NCBI RefSeq assembly: GCF_000374585.1
Contig: NZ_KB894644.1
Coordinates: 124,001 to 188,000 of the forward strand
DNA: 64,000 nucleotides
Direction of reading: 5' to 3'
DNA from: Phocaeicola barnesiae DSM 18169 = JCM 13652
GTDB lineage: Bacteria; Bacteroidota; Bacteroidia; Bacteroidales; Bacteroidaceae
The position numbers and the translations under genes are program-made. Below the pieces are notes generated by a model. That model was not told the origin of the DNA. It did not search any database and worked only from the letters and a program-made list of their open reading frames with translations. Shown here one piece after another: positions 44,543-54,433 of the stretch; positions within the stretch are counted from its first letter, which is position 1; every line of letters begins with the position of its first letter.

Positions 44543-44582
44543 AGAAGATATGACGTTGGACCGGTAGCGGGCAGAGTATTGA
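44543..44582 (+). pseudogene. Remnant of a third regulator copy (last ~13 codons)
   Basis: The frame beginning GAAGATATGACG reads EDMTLDR, then TAG where the intact regulator has TGG, then RAEY and a stop. This matches the regulator C-terminus EDMTLDRWVAEF almost exactly. Upstream bases to about 44460 show weaker similarity to the same gene. It lies 178 bp before the broken receptor copy, the same relation as the intact regulator to the intact receptor. The rest of 44444-44760 holds no gene. Confidence 0.7.
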
Positions 44583-44591
44583 AAATGCAAT

Positions 44592-44716
44592 TGTAGAGAT
44601 GATAATTTGTGGATATAATGGTAATGATCAGAAAATCAGATGAATATAAGTATATGCTATAAGCCGGCTTGTAGAGACGTTTTTCATTTTTGTTCCGATA
44701 ATTCATTCTATCTTTG
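44592..44716 (+). promoter_or_regulatory. Octamer pair and -7 box of the broken receptor copy
   Basis: TGTAGAGA at 44592-44599 and 44670-44677, and TATCTTTG at 44709-44716. Spacing of the proximal octamer to the -7 box is identical to that of the intact receptor promoter, although the bases in between have diverged. Confidence 0.5.
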
Positions 44717-44760
44717 TCGGTGAAGAACTTACAACAGAAATACAAAATAATACATACAGC

Positions 44761-45108
44761 ATGAAAACACTTAGGAAAACACTACTGCTACTATGCACTT
44801 TGGCATCTTCTTTCGGTTTGTCGGCACAGACCGTCAGTGGGAAGCTAGTAGACGAACAGAACCAACCGTTACCGTATGCAAACGTCGTATTATTGTCTCT
44901 TCCGGATTCAGCGTTTGTAAATGGAACTATCAGTGGTGAGGACGGAACATTCACTCTGGATGCAACATCGCAAAACCAGATAGTGAAAATATCCTCCATA
45001 GGATATAAAACAGTTTGTAAGCCGGTACCTCCGGCTGATATGGGTATCGTGCAGCTCGTATCGGATGCACAGATGCTTGGTGAAGTGGTGGTAAAAGCCG
45101 GTCTGCCA
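44761..45108 (+). pseudogene. 5' fragment of a second beta-barrel receptor gene
   Basis: Encodes the signal peptide and N-terminal domain (ISSIGYKTVCKPVPPADMG...LGEVVVKAGLP), ~65-70% identical to the intact receptor at 40132-42459. After GLP the homology stops abruptly; the frame reads on through foreign DNA to a TGA at 45232-45234. The matching 3' part lies at 52992-54375. Between the two fragments is about 7.9 kb of inserted DNA with an integrase gene. Confidence 0.88.
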
Positions 45109-45374
45109 CAATGGAACAGAACCCACAAAGCAGCCGCCAGCAAACAAGTAACGATAAAACGTAACCCGTTTGAAATGAGCGGTTCTTCATTATTCTGCCA
45201 GATGCAGGAAACGCAACGAAGTGCGGAATATTGAGCCATTTCAGTTACCAAGCCGTTAGCCGTCAGTTACCGAAGCAAGGACAGGTAACGCACGGAAAAT
45301 GAAATTGTTGCAAGCCCGTGCCGATTGCGCCGATACACACCGTTCTGCAAATCAATGGACGCTTACTCATAAGT

Positions 45375-45382
45375 TAATTTTG
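45375..45382 (+). promoter_or_regulatory. -7 element of the integrase gene
   Basis: TAATTTTG, 20 bp before the integrase ATG. Confidence 0.5.
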
Positions 45383-45401
45383 CGACAAAAACAGTAAGCG
45401 T

Positions 45402-46397
45402 ATGAAAGTGGAAAAATTCAAGGTGCTGCTCTACCTGAAAAAGAGCGGAACGGACAAGTCGGGCAAAGCCCCGATAATGGGAAGGATAACGGTGAACCGT
45501 ACGATGGCGCAGTTCGGATGCAAGCTGTCGTGCAAGCCGGAGTTGTGGAACGCACGGGAAAGCCGTCTGGATGGCAAGAGCCGCGAGGCGGTGGAAACCA
45601 ACGCGAAACTGGACAAGCTGCTGCTTGCGGTCAATGCGGCGTTTGATACGTTGGTGGAGCGTGGGCAGGACTTTGACGCTACGGCGGTCAAGGACTTGTT
45701 TCAGGGAAGCATGGACACGCAGATGACATTGCTGAGAATGACCGACCGCATCTGCGAGGACTTGAAGGCACGTATCGGCATCGACCGTGCCAAAGGAACC
45801 TATCCCGGCTATTACTACATGAGAAAGAGATTGGGCGAGTTCATCGAGTGGCAGTTCAAGACGAAGGACATTGCTTTCGGGCAGCTTTCCGAACAATTCA
45901 TACACGATTACCAGAACTACGTTATGGACGTGAAAGGCTTGGCGGTGGATACCGTACGCCACTATCTCGCTATCTTGAAAAAAGTCTGCCGCATCGCCTA
46001 CAAGGAGGGGTATGCCGAAAGATGCCATTTCGCCAATTTCACCTTACCGCAAAAGACAGAGCGTACACCAAGGGCGTTGAGCCGTGAGGACTTCGAGAAA
46101 ATCCGTGACGTGGAGATACCCGCATGGCGCACCACGCACATCCTTGTGCGTGACCTCTTCCTATTTGCCTGTTATACGGGGACCGCCTATGCGGATGCGG
46201 TGAGCGTGACAAGGGACAATCTGTACGCCGATGACAAGGGATGCCTTTGGCTGAAATACAGCCGCCAGAAGAACGAGCTTCGGGCGAGCGTGAAACTGCT
46301 GCCGGAAGCCCTTGCCCTGATTGAGAAGTACCATGATGACAACCGCCCGACGCTGTTCCCGATGGTATACCATCCGAACCAACGAAATCTTTTTTAG
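45402..46397 (+). pseudogene. Tyrosine recombinase (integrase), C-terminally truncated
   Basis: The N-terminal arm-binding and SAM-like domains are intact (FKVLLYLKKSGTDKSGKAPI; TYPGYYYMRKRLGEFIEWQF), as is the start of the catalytic domain (DLFLFACYTGTAYADAVSVT). After TLFPMVYHPN the sequence leaves the family: the expected HxxR...H/W and Tyr nucleophile are absent, and the frame ends after a few unrelated codons at a TAG. Homologues run ~400 residues; here ~330. It resembles integrases of Bacteroides conjugative elements. Inactive as encoded. Confidence 0.88.
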
Positions 46398-47259
46398 CGA
46401 GCATGGATTGACCTCTACTTCGGCATCCCATCTGGCGGATATCGCACAAGAAGTCATAGCCGGTTGTGAGGCAAAACTGAAAAATTTGACCTTTGTCACT
46501 ACAAAAGTCGATATTGTAGGCTCTGCTTCCGAATCGGGCAAGACCGTCAACATCGGCTATGATGAAAAAATGTTGGAGCAAGTGCGCCCGCTTTTGGAGG
46601 AAATTTCTTCTATGAACGCTTTCTGCGCTTGGATGAGGGAAGCGGTCAAAGCCAAAGACAAGGAACTGAAACGGATAGCCAACCAGACTTTTGAGGAATG
46701 GTGTACAGACAAAGGGATTGAACTCCCTTCCAAACCGAAATATCCGGAAGAAATCAAGGACGCGGATATAATTTCGCTGCTGAACATCAAAGAACGTAAC
46801 CGCTATTTCCAACTGGAAGCCGTGGCCGCTACTATTGGCAAATACATTCATCCGGGTGGCGCGTTCTCTACAGCCCGTGAAGAATTGCAGAATAAAATGG
46901 TGAAACCTTATAGCACGGACGGCAATGGGAAAGACACGCTGATTTATGCACATACTCCATCCGTAAACCCGCAAAAGGTGGAAGACGTGTTCTTTGAACT
47001 TCAGAAATGGCATCGCCAAAATGAACGTGAGCTGAACAGGGTGAAGTTTGCCATCAAGAAACAAACGGAAAAGAAGACCTTGGAGGACATCCAGCAATTC
47101 AAGCAGGCATTGGAACAGGAGAAACAGCGTCACATGCAGCTTTTTACCCAATACAAAGAGTGGCAATTGGAAGAACGGGAACGTATTTCCCGCTTGAAGA
47201 TTGTGGTGCCGGAAGCCTTGCAAGATACTTATGAGAGATTGAATAAATTGGAAGAATAA
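46380..47259 (+). CDS. Uncharacterised alpha-helical protein, start lost or fused
   Basis: The frame is open from 46321, but codons before ~46380 overlap the integrase and are chance. From NEIFFSEHGLTSTSASHLAD the protein is coherent for ~290 residues, with a Glu/Lys/Gln-rich helical C-terminal third (KKQTEKKTLEDIQQFKQALE, a likely coiled coil). I do not recognise it. The junction with the integrase has removed its own start codon and upstream signals. It could be expressed only as a fusion or from an internal start, so it is perhaps a pseudogene. Confidence 0.5.
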
Positions 47260-47514
47260 AACAAGGTGCTGTGAACCTGCTTCTCAATGGAAGCTAATCA
47301 TGGCTTTGATGGAACGGAAGCTGTCAGTCCTATTGTGTGTGTAAAAAGTACGAAGGTACAAGGTATGTCTAATAAAAAAACGGCGGATGTAGCTAATGCC
47401 TGCATGATGCACATCCGGTCTGAGCCTTTGCCGTAGTCTTTGTCTGTGTCTTGATGTTCCGGAATGGACATCGTTCGGACAGCTCCGTTCCTAACTTGAA
47501 ATATCTGGTCGTAT

Positions 47515-47715
47515 ATGGAATCATTAAGAAATGCGATACAACATCCCAAAGAACCATCCACTCTTGTTGAGAAAATTAAGATATGCCTGTTGTCTGTCTT
47601 TTTGTGTATAGGTCTGATGGCTCATATTTGTATGAGAATGTTAGGAATAAGAAAAACATCAGCTTGTCATCCAATGTCTCTTGCCAGATTGTTTGGGAAT
47701 AAACGGAGGAATTAG
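47515..47715 (+). CDS. Possible small membrane protein (66 aa), unknown
   Basis: MESLRNAIQHPKEPSTLVEK followed by one hydrophobic stretch (ICLLSVFLCIGLMAHICM) and a basic tail. It has no recognised relative and no convincing promoter or ribosome-binding site, and may be chance. It lies in the otherwise gene-poor part of the island. Confidence 0.22.
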   Translation: MESLRNAIQHPKEPSTLVEKIKICLLSVFLCIGLMAHICMRMLGIRKTSACHPMSLARLFGNKRRN

Positions 47716-47732
47716 TGTCATCCGTTATTCAG

Positions 47733-47893
47733 GTTGCCCGACTTCGGAGGAGCAACCAAGCGGCAAGGCTTTCGGGAGTAACCCGGAAGGTTTTGAGTAA
47801 CTCGAAACATACCTTGCTGCTGCCACTTTTCGGCAGTAACCGAAAAGCCTTCGGGTAACCCGAAGGACACCTTGCTGATTTCTCGTGAAATCA
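47733..47893. repeat. Array of six small hairpins
   Basis: Six consecutive inverted repeats: GGTTGC...GCAACC (47733-47758); TTTCGGGAGTAACCCGGAA (47771-47789); TTTTGAGTAACTCGAAA (47792-47808); TTTTCGGCAGTAACCGAAAA (47828-47847); CCTTCGGGTAACCCGAAGG (47849-47867); GATTTC-TCGT-GAAATC (47878-47893). The four middle ones share a GTAAC centre. Similar GTTAC/GTAAC motifs occur at 45241-45290, near the left island end. A minus-strand ORF through this region is a by-product of the repeats. Confidence 0.75.
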
Positions 47894-47899
47894 ATAATC

Positions 47900-48532
47900 C
47901 GTCAGCAAACGGTTTGGAATTTGTGCTGTTATTTCGGCTTTCAAAGCATCGTTTCCCGATGCCCAAGCTGCCCAAAAGAAGAAAGGGAATGAGGACGGTG
48001 TGCAAGCCTGCATCTTATTGAGATTACAGGAAACAAAGCCGGCTTAGAAACTGGCAATAGTGTCAATTCGATGTAAATATGTGCCAATCACAGCCAAAAC
48101 TGACATTAGACTAATAAGGAAATGTTATTTTGAGCAAATATATCCTCGCTTGTTTACAAGCTCAGCGAACCAATGATTTGCTAAAACAATGAAGAACAGA
48201 ACCCGACAACCAAGAAAGTAATTCAATGCAGATAGGAAGCAAGATAGTTTCAATGATATGCTGGTTTGCTGTCGTGCTGTTGTGCTGGTTTACAACAGCG
48301 AAACTTCAAATAAAGGTATCAGCAATGGAGTGCGGATTTAGAGGAGTAGAGTTCAGATGAAGTAAATCGGTGGTACAATGAGTTCGCCTTTCAATGTGGC
48401 GATATCAAAGGAATAATTGAAATGAAAACATCCTGAAGTTCTTTCTAATCCAAGAAAATGTGTATATTTGCAGATGTAATAATCTTGAATATGTGAAATA
48501 TTAATTAGATAATAAAGGCAAATACGTGAATT
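47900..48532. other. Gene-poor stretch of the island
   Basis: No supported gene. The region 48240-48290 has iterated GCTGGTTTGCTG / GTGCTGTTGTGCTGG motifs resembling the noncoding DNA before partition or mobilisation genes of Bacteroides conjugative elements (recall only). A -7 box TATATTTG at 48463-48470 serves the next gene. Much of 48353-48532 also reads as ORF on the minus strand, which is a shadow. Confidence 0.5.
48463..48470 (+). promoter_or_regulatory. -7 element of the AAA/TOTE unit
   Basis: TATATTTG, exact consensus, 63 bp before the ATG. Confidence 0.5.
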
Positions 48533-49903
48533 ATGAGAAGAAAGATATATGATAAACTGTTGGAATGGAAGAAGAACCATAAGGGTGATACTGCCCTTTT
48601 GATAGAAGGAGCCAGGCGTATAGGGAAAAGTTATATCGTGGAAGAATTTGCACGCAAAGAATACGAGTCTTACATTCTGGTGGACTTCAGCAAGGTAAAT
48701 CCTCAGGTAATGGAGTTTTTCAATCTTTATTTGGATGACCTTGATATGCTTTTCATGAATCTGGAACTTTACTTCAGGCGGAAACTTACTCCACGCCAGA
48801 CGAAAGGCGAGGAAGCCCGTTCCTTGGTCATATTCGACGAAGTACAGTTCTGCCCCCGTGCCCGTGCAGCCATCAAGCACTTGGTCGCAGACAGGCGTTA
48901 TGACTATATTGAGACTGGCTCGCTTATTTCCATTAAGAAGAATGTCAAGGACATCATGTTGCCATCCGAAGAACATGCCATTGAAATGTTTCCGATGGAC
49001 TTTGAGGAATTCCTGTGGGCAATGGGTGATGAAATGCTGATGCCTTACATCCGGATGCGGTTTGACAAACGTCTTCCGATGGAGGCTTTCCACCGCCGGG
49101 CAATGGACTATTTCCGGCAATATCTGATTGTCGGAGGAATGCCACAGGCTGTACAGAAATTTGTGGAAACGCGGGATTTTGAAAAGGTGGATGAGGTGAA
49201 GCGCGATATATTGGCTCTTTACCGCAATGACATTCACAAATATGCGGACAATCAGGAAACGAAAGTTGCCGCTATCTTTGAGGAGATTCCGGGGCAATTG
49301 CAGAAACACGAAAAGAAGTTTGTCTTATCCGCATTGCAGAGTGAAGCCCGTATGCGTGATTATTCGCAGGCTTTCTTTTGGCTGAGTGATGCTAAAATAA
49401 TTAACTGTTGTTATAATTCGACCGAGCCGAGTATCGGCTTGAAACTGAATGAAGAACGTACAACGCTGAAATGCTATATGGGTGATACCGGGCTGCTCAT
49501 CAGCCACGCCTTTGACGAACGTGGAATAGTAAGCGCAGACCTTTACCGGAAACTGATGTTCGGCAAGCTGGAAGTGAACGAGGGAATGTTGGTGGAGAAT
49601 ATCGTGGCGCAAATGCTTCGGGCGGCAGGACACAAACTCTACTTTTTCAGCAATAGTTCCCGGACATCAGCCGAAGACCGTATGGAAATTGACTTCCTGA
49701 TAGCCAAACCTGTAACGACCAGCAGGCATAACATTTCACCTATTGAGGTAAAATCCGGACAGCGCTACACACTGAACTCATTGAGAAAATGTATCTCCAA
49801 ATACGGCTCCCAGTTATCCACACCCTACGTGCTTCACGATAAGGATGTGAAAATCGAAGATGGAATCGCGTACCTGCCTTTATATATGACACCGTTGCTT
49901 TGA
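48533..49903 (+). CDS. ATPase of the AAA_14/DUF4143 family
   Basis: 456 residues: P-loop LIEGARRIGKSYIVEEFA (~residue 26), Walker B SLVIFDEVQFCPRARA (~100), and a C-terminal DUF4143 domain with PD-(D/E)XK-like residues (EIDFLIAKP...SPIEVKSGQRYTLNSL). Family members are widespread in Bacteroidetes and often sit in mobile islands; biochemical roles are not settled. It lies 5 bp before the ATG of the primase-helicase gene, so they form one operon. The protein appears intact. Confidence 0.88.
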   Translation: MRRKIYDKLLEWKKNHKGDTALLIEGARRIGKSYIVEEFARKEYESYILVDFSKVNPQVMEFFNLYLDDLDMLFMNLELYFRRKLTPRQTKGEEARSLVIFDEVQFCPRARAAIKHLVADRRYDYIETGSLISIKKNVKDIMLPSEEHAIEMFPMDFEEFLWAMGDEMLMPYIRMRFDKRLPMEAFHRRAMDYFRQYLIVGGMPQAVQKFVETRDFEKVDEVKRDILALYRNDIHKYADNQETKVAAIFEEIPGQLQKHEKKFVLSALQSEARMRDYSQAFFWLSDAKIINCCYNSTEPSIGLKLNEERTTLKCYMGDTGLLISHAFDERGIVSADLYRKLMFGKLEVNEGMLVENIVAQMLRAAGHKLYFFSNSSRTSAEDRMEIDFLIAKPVTTSRHNISPIEVKSGQRYTLNSLRKCISKYGSQLSTPYVLHDKDVKIEDGIAYLPLYMTPLL

Positions 49904-49908
49904 ACGAT

Positions 49909-52751
49909 ATGGGAACACAGCTTACATATCAAGAACTATTGGCTGCATACAACAAACTTCTTAGGGTGAATGAGTTTCTTCATAAGGAGGTGGATAGGCT
50001 ACAGGCATTACTAAACAACAAGGATATTCCTTTGGAACAACAAACCATAAAGCAACATTTGTCTTTGGAAGAAAAAGTGGATGTGTTCCGCAATCTGTTC
50101 AAGGGACGCGAGGATGTGTTTGCACGGAGATGGCACAGTAGGACAAGCGGAAAATCAGGTTACCAGCCTGTGTGTCGGAACGAATGGGACAGGCAATTGT
50201 GTAACAAGAAAAAGTATAAGTGCGCGGAATGTCCCAACAGGTTGTTCAAACCGTTGGAGTATGAGGATATATACCGGCATCTTGAAGGGAAAACCCCGGA
50301 CGGGCAGGATGTAATCGGTGCCTATGCCATTCTTGCCGACAGCAACTGCAATTTTCTGTGTGCGGATTTCGATGACAAGTCTTGCGAACATGGATATAAG
50401 AAAGATGTGTTGGCATATGTCGGGGTCTGTAAAGATTGGGATATTCCTTGTTCCATCGAGCGCTCCCGCTCCGGAAACGGTGCACATGTATGGATATTCT
50501 TTGAACAGTCATTGCCTGCTTCCAAAGCGCGAAGACTTGGAAATACAATATTGACAGAAGCGATGGAAAGATACGGGCGGATGACTTTCAAATCATACGA
50601 CCGCTTCTTCCCCAATCAAGACAGGTTGCCTGAAGGTGGTTTCGGGAATCTGGTAGCCTTGCCGTTACAAGGGAAAGCACGTAAAGAAGGGAACAGCGTA
50701 TTTGTGGACGAGAATTTTATGGTTTATGAAGACCAATGGAACTATCTGCTTCAGATAAAACGGATTTCCGAAACAACGATTGACGTGATATTGGCTAAAC
50801 ATGGAACGGATTCCGAATTGGGCGAATTGTCCACTACCAGTGAATCCACACCGTGGGAGACCCCGGTACCTCAGAAAATCACTCCTAAGGATTTTCCTGC
50901 TAATCCTATTCTCATACGCTCCAATATGCTATACATCCCTTTGTCTGGGTTTTCCGCAAGAGCAATCAACCATCTGAAACGGATTGCCTCATTCAAGAAT
51001 CCGGAGTTCCATGCCAGACAAGGCATGCACTTGTCCACCTACAACATACCCCGTATCATTTCATGTGCTGATATGGAAGCGGATTACATTGCCCTGCCTC
51101 GTGGATGTGAAGATGCGGTCGTTGCTTTTTGGAAAGACAATCAAACCGCATACCGAATAGAGGACAAGACCAATCACGGGAAGAACGTAACCGTAAGGTT
51201 TAAAGGCGAACTTCGTGAAGAGCAGAAAGCAGCCATAGCTGACTTGACGGCGCATGACAACGGGGTATTGAATGCTACTACCGCATTTGGCAAAACGGTC
51301 ACGGCTATCGGTTTGATTGCTGAACGAAAAATAAACACGCTGATACTAGTACACACCAAAGCTTTGTTAGACCAATGGAAATCCCGCTTGGAAGAATTTC
51401 TAGAAATAGACTTTACGAAAGAAGACCTTCCAAAGAAACGTGGTCGTAAAAAAGACTTTTCGCCGTTCGGCACATTGGATTCGAAGGGAAATTCACTGCA
51501 CGGGAGAATAGATATAGCCTTGATGCAATCCTGTTTGGAGGACAATGGGGTGAAACCTTTTGTGCGAAATTATGGAATGTTGATTGTGGACGAGTGCCAC
51601 ATGTATCAGCGGTAAATTTTGAGCGGATATTGAAGTATGCCAATGCCCGTTATGTCTATGGACTGACAGCCACTTCAATCCGCAAGGACGGACATCAGCC
51701 TATCATTTTCATGCAATGTGGACCTATCCGCTATTCAGCAGACGCAAAAGCTCAAATGGCATCCCAAACATTCGCACGTCTGCTTGTTCCCCGTTTCACT
51801 TCTTACAGGGAATTGACAGATGATAAGTTCACTTATGCCAGAATGATTCAAAAAATGGCTGAAGATGAAAATCGAAACAATCTTATCATAGACGATGTGC
51901 GCAAGGCATTAACAGAAGGACGTTCCCCCATTGTATTGACCAATCTTACCGCTCATGCCGAAACATTGGCAAATGCCTTGGCTCTCCATTGCAAGCATAT
52001 CGTTACTCTCATCGGTTCTGAATCAGTAAGAGAAAAGCGGCAGAAAATGGAATTGCTACAAAATATTTCTCCTACAGAACCGCTTGTCATAGTGGCGACA
52101 GGAAAATATGTGGGCGAAGGTTTCGACTATCCACGGTTGGATACTCTGTTTTTAGCCTTGCCAGTTTCTTGGAAAGGTATTATCGCACAATATGCAGGGC
52201 GTTTGCATCGGGAATATCCGGGCAAGAAAGAAGTTCGGATTTACGATTACATCGACATTCGCGTATCGATGTGTGATGTCATGTACAAACGAAGACTACG
52301 AGGGTATGCTTCTGTAGGCTATCAAATAATGTCCAATGCACCAATGGATTTATTCAACGAAAGTCATAGCATTATTTTTAATGGGCATACATACCAAAAT
52401 GAGTTCTTCAAAGATTTGTCCCAAGCGAAACATTCGGTGGTTATTTCTGCGACAAAACTTTGGTTTGCCAAACATTCGCCTACACTTGATATACTAAGGA
52501 ATTTGTCGACGCGGGGCGTGGAGGTTATCGCATTAATCAAGAGTAACTTTGAAAAGGAAGAAAGGCTAAGAAAAATAGGAGTCAGTATCAAGATTAACGA
52601 CGCATTGGCTATTGATGTTGCAATCATTGACAAATCCTTGATATGGTATGGCAGTGTCAACTATCTTGGTTACAACACTGATGAAAATAACGCCATACGC
52701 ATTTATGATTCGGCATTGGCAGAGAATGTCTTAGAAGTACTTTATACTTAA
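49909..52751 (+). pseudogene. TOTE-type primase-helicase-PLD protein, broken by a one-base deletion
   Basis: Two overlapping frames (to a TAA at 51613-51615, and onward to 52751) together make a ~947-residue protein: a Zn-type Cys cluster (CNKKKYKCAECPN), an archaeo-eukaryotic primase domain (LCADFDD, ~150; SGNGAHVWIFF, ~190; SYDRFFPNQDRLP), a superfamily-2 helicase (TTAFGKTVTAIG, ~458; DECH, ~561; RKDG and YAGRLHRE motifs) and a C-terminal PLD-like domain (AIIDKSLIWYGSVNYLG) whose usual His/Lys are replaced. The family is known as the TOTE conflict-system primase (by recall). The frame breaks right after DECH at 51600/51601, where homologues have DECHHVSAV: one C is missing. The helicase ATP-binding and C-terminal halves are therefore uncoupled. 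A restart at an ATG just downstream could yield the second half. Confidence 0.85.
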
Positions 52752-52991
52752 CGCAGATTTTTTTCGCTAATAGGGCTTATTATGTTGTGGGAGTGTAATT
52801 TTCGCTATTTTTCAGAGGAATAATTTTGGCAATGAGGGAGAAAAATACTACTTTTGCAAATGAGGAAAGCGTTCTTTTGATTGATGCAGAACATTGCAGA
52901 ATAGAGAAGCCCGCTGGTTTCCAAATCGTTACCTGTCAAGCTGACAATCTTTGTAAGTTCTTTGTTTTCAATGAGTAAGAGAAAGTAATAT
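52752..52991. other. Right end of the island, no gene
   Basis: About 240 bp after the primase-helicase gene. A TACTTTTG box occurs at ~52848-52855 but no ORF follows it. The receptor sequence resumes at 52992. Confidence 0.5.
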
Positions 52992-54375
52992 GTCTTCCCA
53001 AGATGCAACTGAAAGGGGATGCTATGGTTACTACTGTACAGGGTAGCATCCTTGAAAAGGCAGGGACAGAGGAGGATTTGCTGGACAAGCTTCCAGGGGT
53101 ATCAGCCGATGATGGAGAAGTCCGTGTGTTCGGTGCAGGCGCTCCGGAAATTTACATCAACGGTCGTAAGGTACGGGACAATTCTGAACTGAACCAGCTT
53201 TCTTCGGATAACATCAAAAGCGTGGAAGTGGTAAACAATCCCGGTTCACGCTATGACGCGATGGTGAATGCTGTTATCCGCATTCGTACTAAAAAACCGC
53301 AAGGCGAAGGTTTCGGATTCGACAACCGTTTCTATACCGAGTATCGTTATGATTGGACAGTACGCGATGTATTGGATTTCAATTACCGTAAAGGTGGCTT
53401 TGATTTGTCGGGTATGATTTCGGGTAATGACAGGCGTAGCGAAAACAACAAACATATCGAACAGGAAACTTTTCTGGACCGTACATGGACACAGAAATCG
53501 TATTTATATAACTGGAAACATATTCAGAACATGGCTGCCATGCTCTCCCTCAATTACCAGTTCAATGAGAACCATTCATTGGGGATGCGTTACAATTATG
53601 ACCGCACTCCTAAATTTCACGATGATATTGATATGCAGACGGATGTAGCTCAGAACAATATCCCTTATGAGAAAAGCAGCAATGTGGGATGGCAAAATTA
53701 TGAAAGTACCGGTCATACGCTGAATATGTATTATAACGGACAGGTGGGAAACTGGCATATTGACTTTAATGCAGACGGGATTTGGCAAAAGAACAGGATA
53801 CCGCAGGAAATGCTGGAAGAAATACTTTCGGCAGACGGTGAACGGAAAGAACAGACTGTTACCAGTGAGAGCAAGGATAAAAATACGTTATATGCCGCAA
53901 AGCTAGTGGCAGAACATCCGTTGTGGAAAGGAAATTTTTCGTTAGGCGGTGAATATACGTATACCAACCGGCTGAACAATTTGTACCCGGCGGTCTGGAG
54001 AACTTCGATAATCCCATGGGTTCACTTACGTTTCGTAATCACTTCAGTTTGCCGCTCGGATTTGGTCTGGACATAGATTTGGGAGCGGATACTCCGGGGG
54101 ATAATGAAAATGCGTATGTAGCTGAAGGTTGCTGGTATGCTAATGTAGGCTTCTATAAAAGTTTCTTTGATGAGCGTCTGAGTATCAGGCTTCAGGCTGA
54201 TGATTTGTTTAATTCAAGCGCCGCAAAGGCTGTTTTGTATAGTGGAAACCGTGTTATGGCAGTAAACTAGGAAGTGCGTCGCAGCATAGCCTTGACTCTC
54301 CACTACAAGTTTAATGCCACGAAGAGCAAATACAAGGGTACCGGAGCAGGAGAAAGCCAGAAGAGCCGTATGTAA
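52992..54375 (+). pseudogene. 3' part of the second receptor gene, with internal deletion and stop
   Basis: Resumes at LPKMQLKGDAMVTTVQGSILEK, aligning with LPKTRVKGNAMVTTVTGSVLEK of the intact receptor, and runs in frame to about 53985. There the codons jump to GGLENFDNPMGSLTFRNHF, homologous to a region ~210 residues further on in the intact gene, with a frame change. Near the end AAC is followed by TAG (54268-54270), then the homologous tail RRSIALTLHYKFNATKSKYKG continues to TAA 54373-54375. Multiple lesions show that the gene is long dead. Confidence 0.88.
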
Positions 54376-54433
54376 GAATAAGAGTCTCTAAAGGACAGCT
54401 TCGGAAAGAGTTGTCCTTTAGAAAAAGGAGGAT

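Larger units (their letters stand above)
45109..52991. mobile_element. 7.9-kb inserted and partly decayed mobile island
   Basis: The insert separates the two halves of a receptor gene. The ends show similar short sequences, GTCTGCC at 45101-45107 and GTCTTCC at 52992-52998, as expected for tyrosine-recombinase integration with a variable coupling segment. Inside are a tyrosine recombinase that has lost its C-terminus, an unknown gene fused to it, a hairpin array, and a two-gene AAA/TOTE-type unit. No transfer or mobilisation gene is seen, so the island is probably a remnant of an integrative element. Confidence 0.7.

Noticed and set aside
47733-47893. Possible CRISPR array
   Set aside because: The repeats are palindromes of different sequence with no constant repeat or unique spacers of even length, and no cas genes are in the window.
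47718-48005. Minus-strand ORF of 95 codons through the hairpin array
   Set aside because: It is produced by the repeats themselves; composition and lack of start signals argue against a protein. I report the DNA structure instead.
48353-49309. Long minus-strand ORF (318 codons) opposite the AAA/DUF4143 gene
   Set aside because: It is antisense to a well-supported ATPase with intact motifs and shows no domain of its own.
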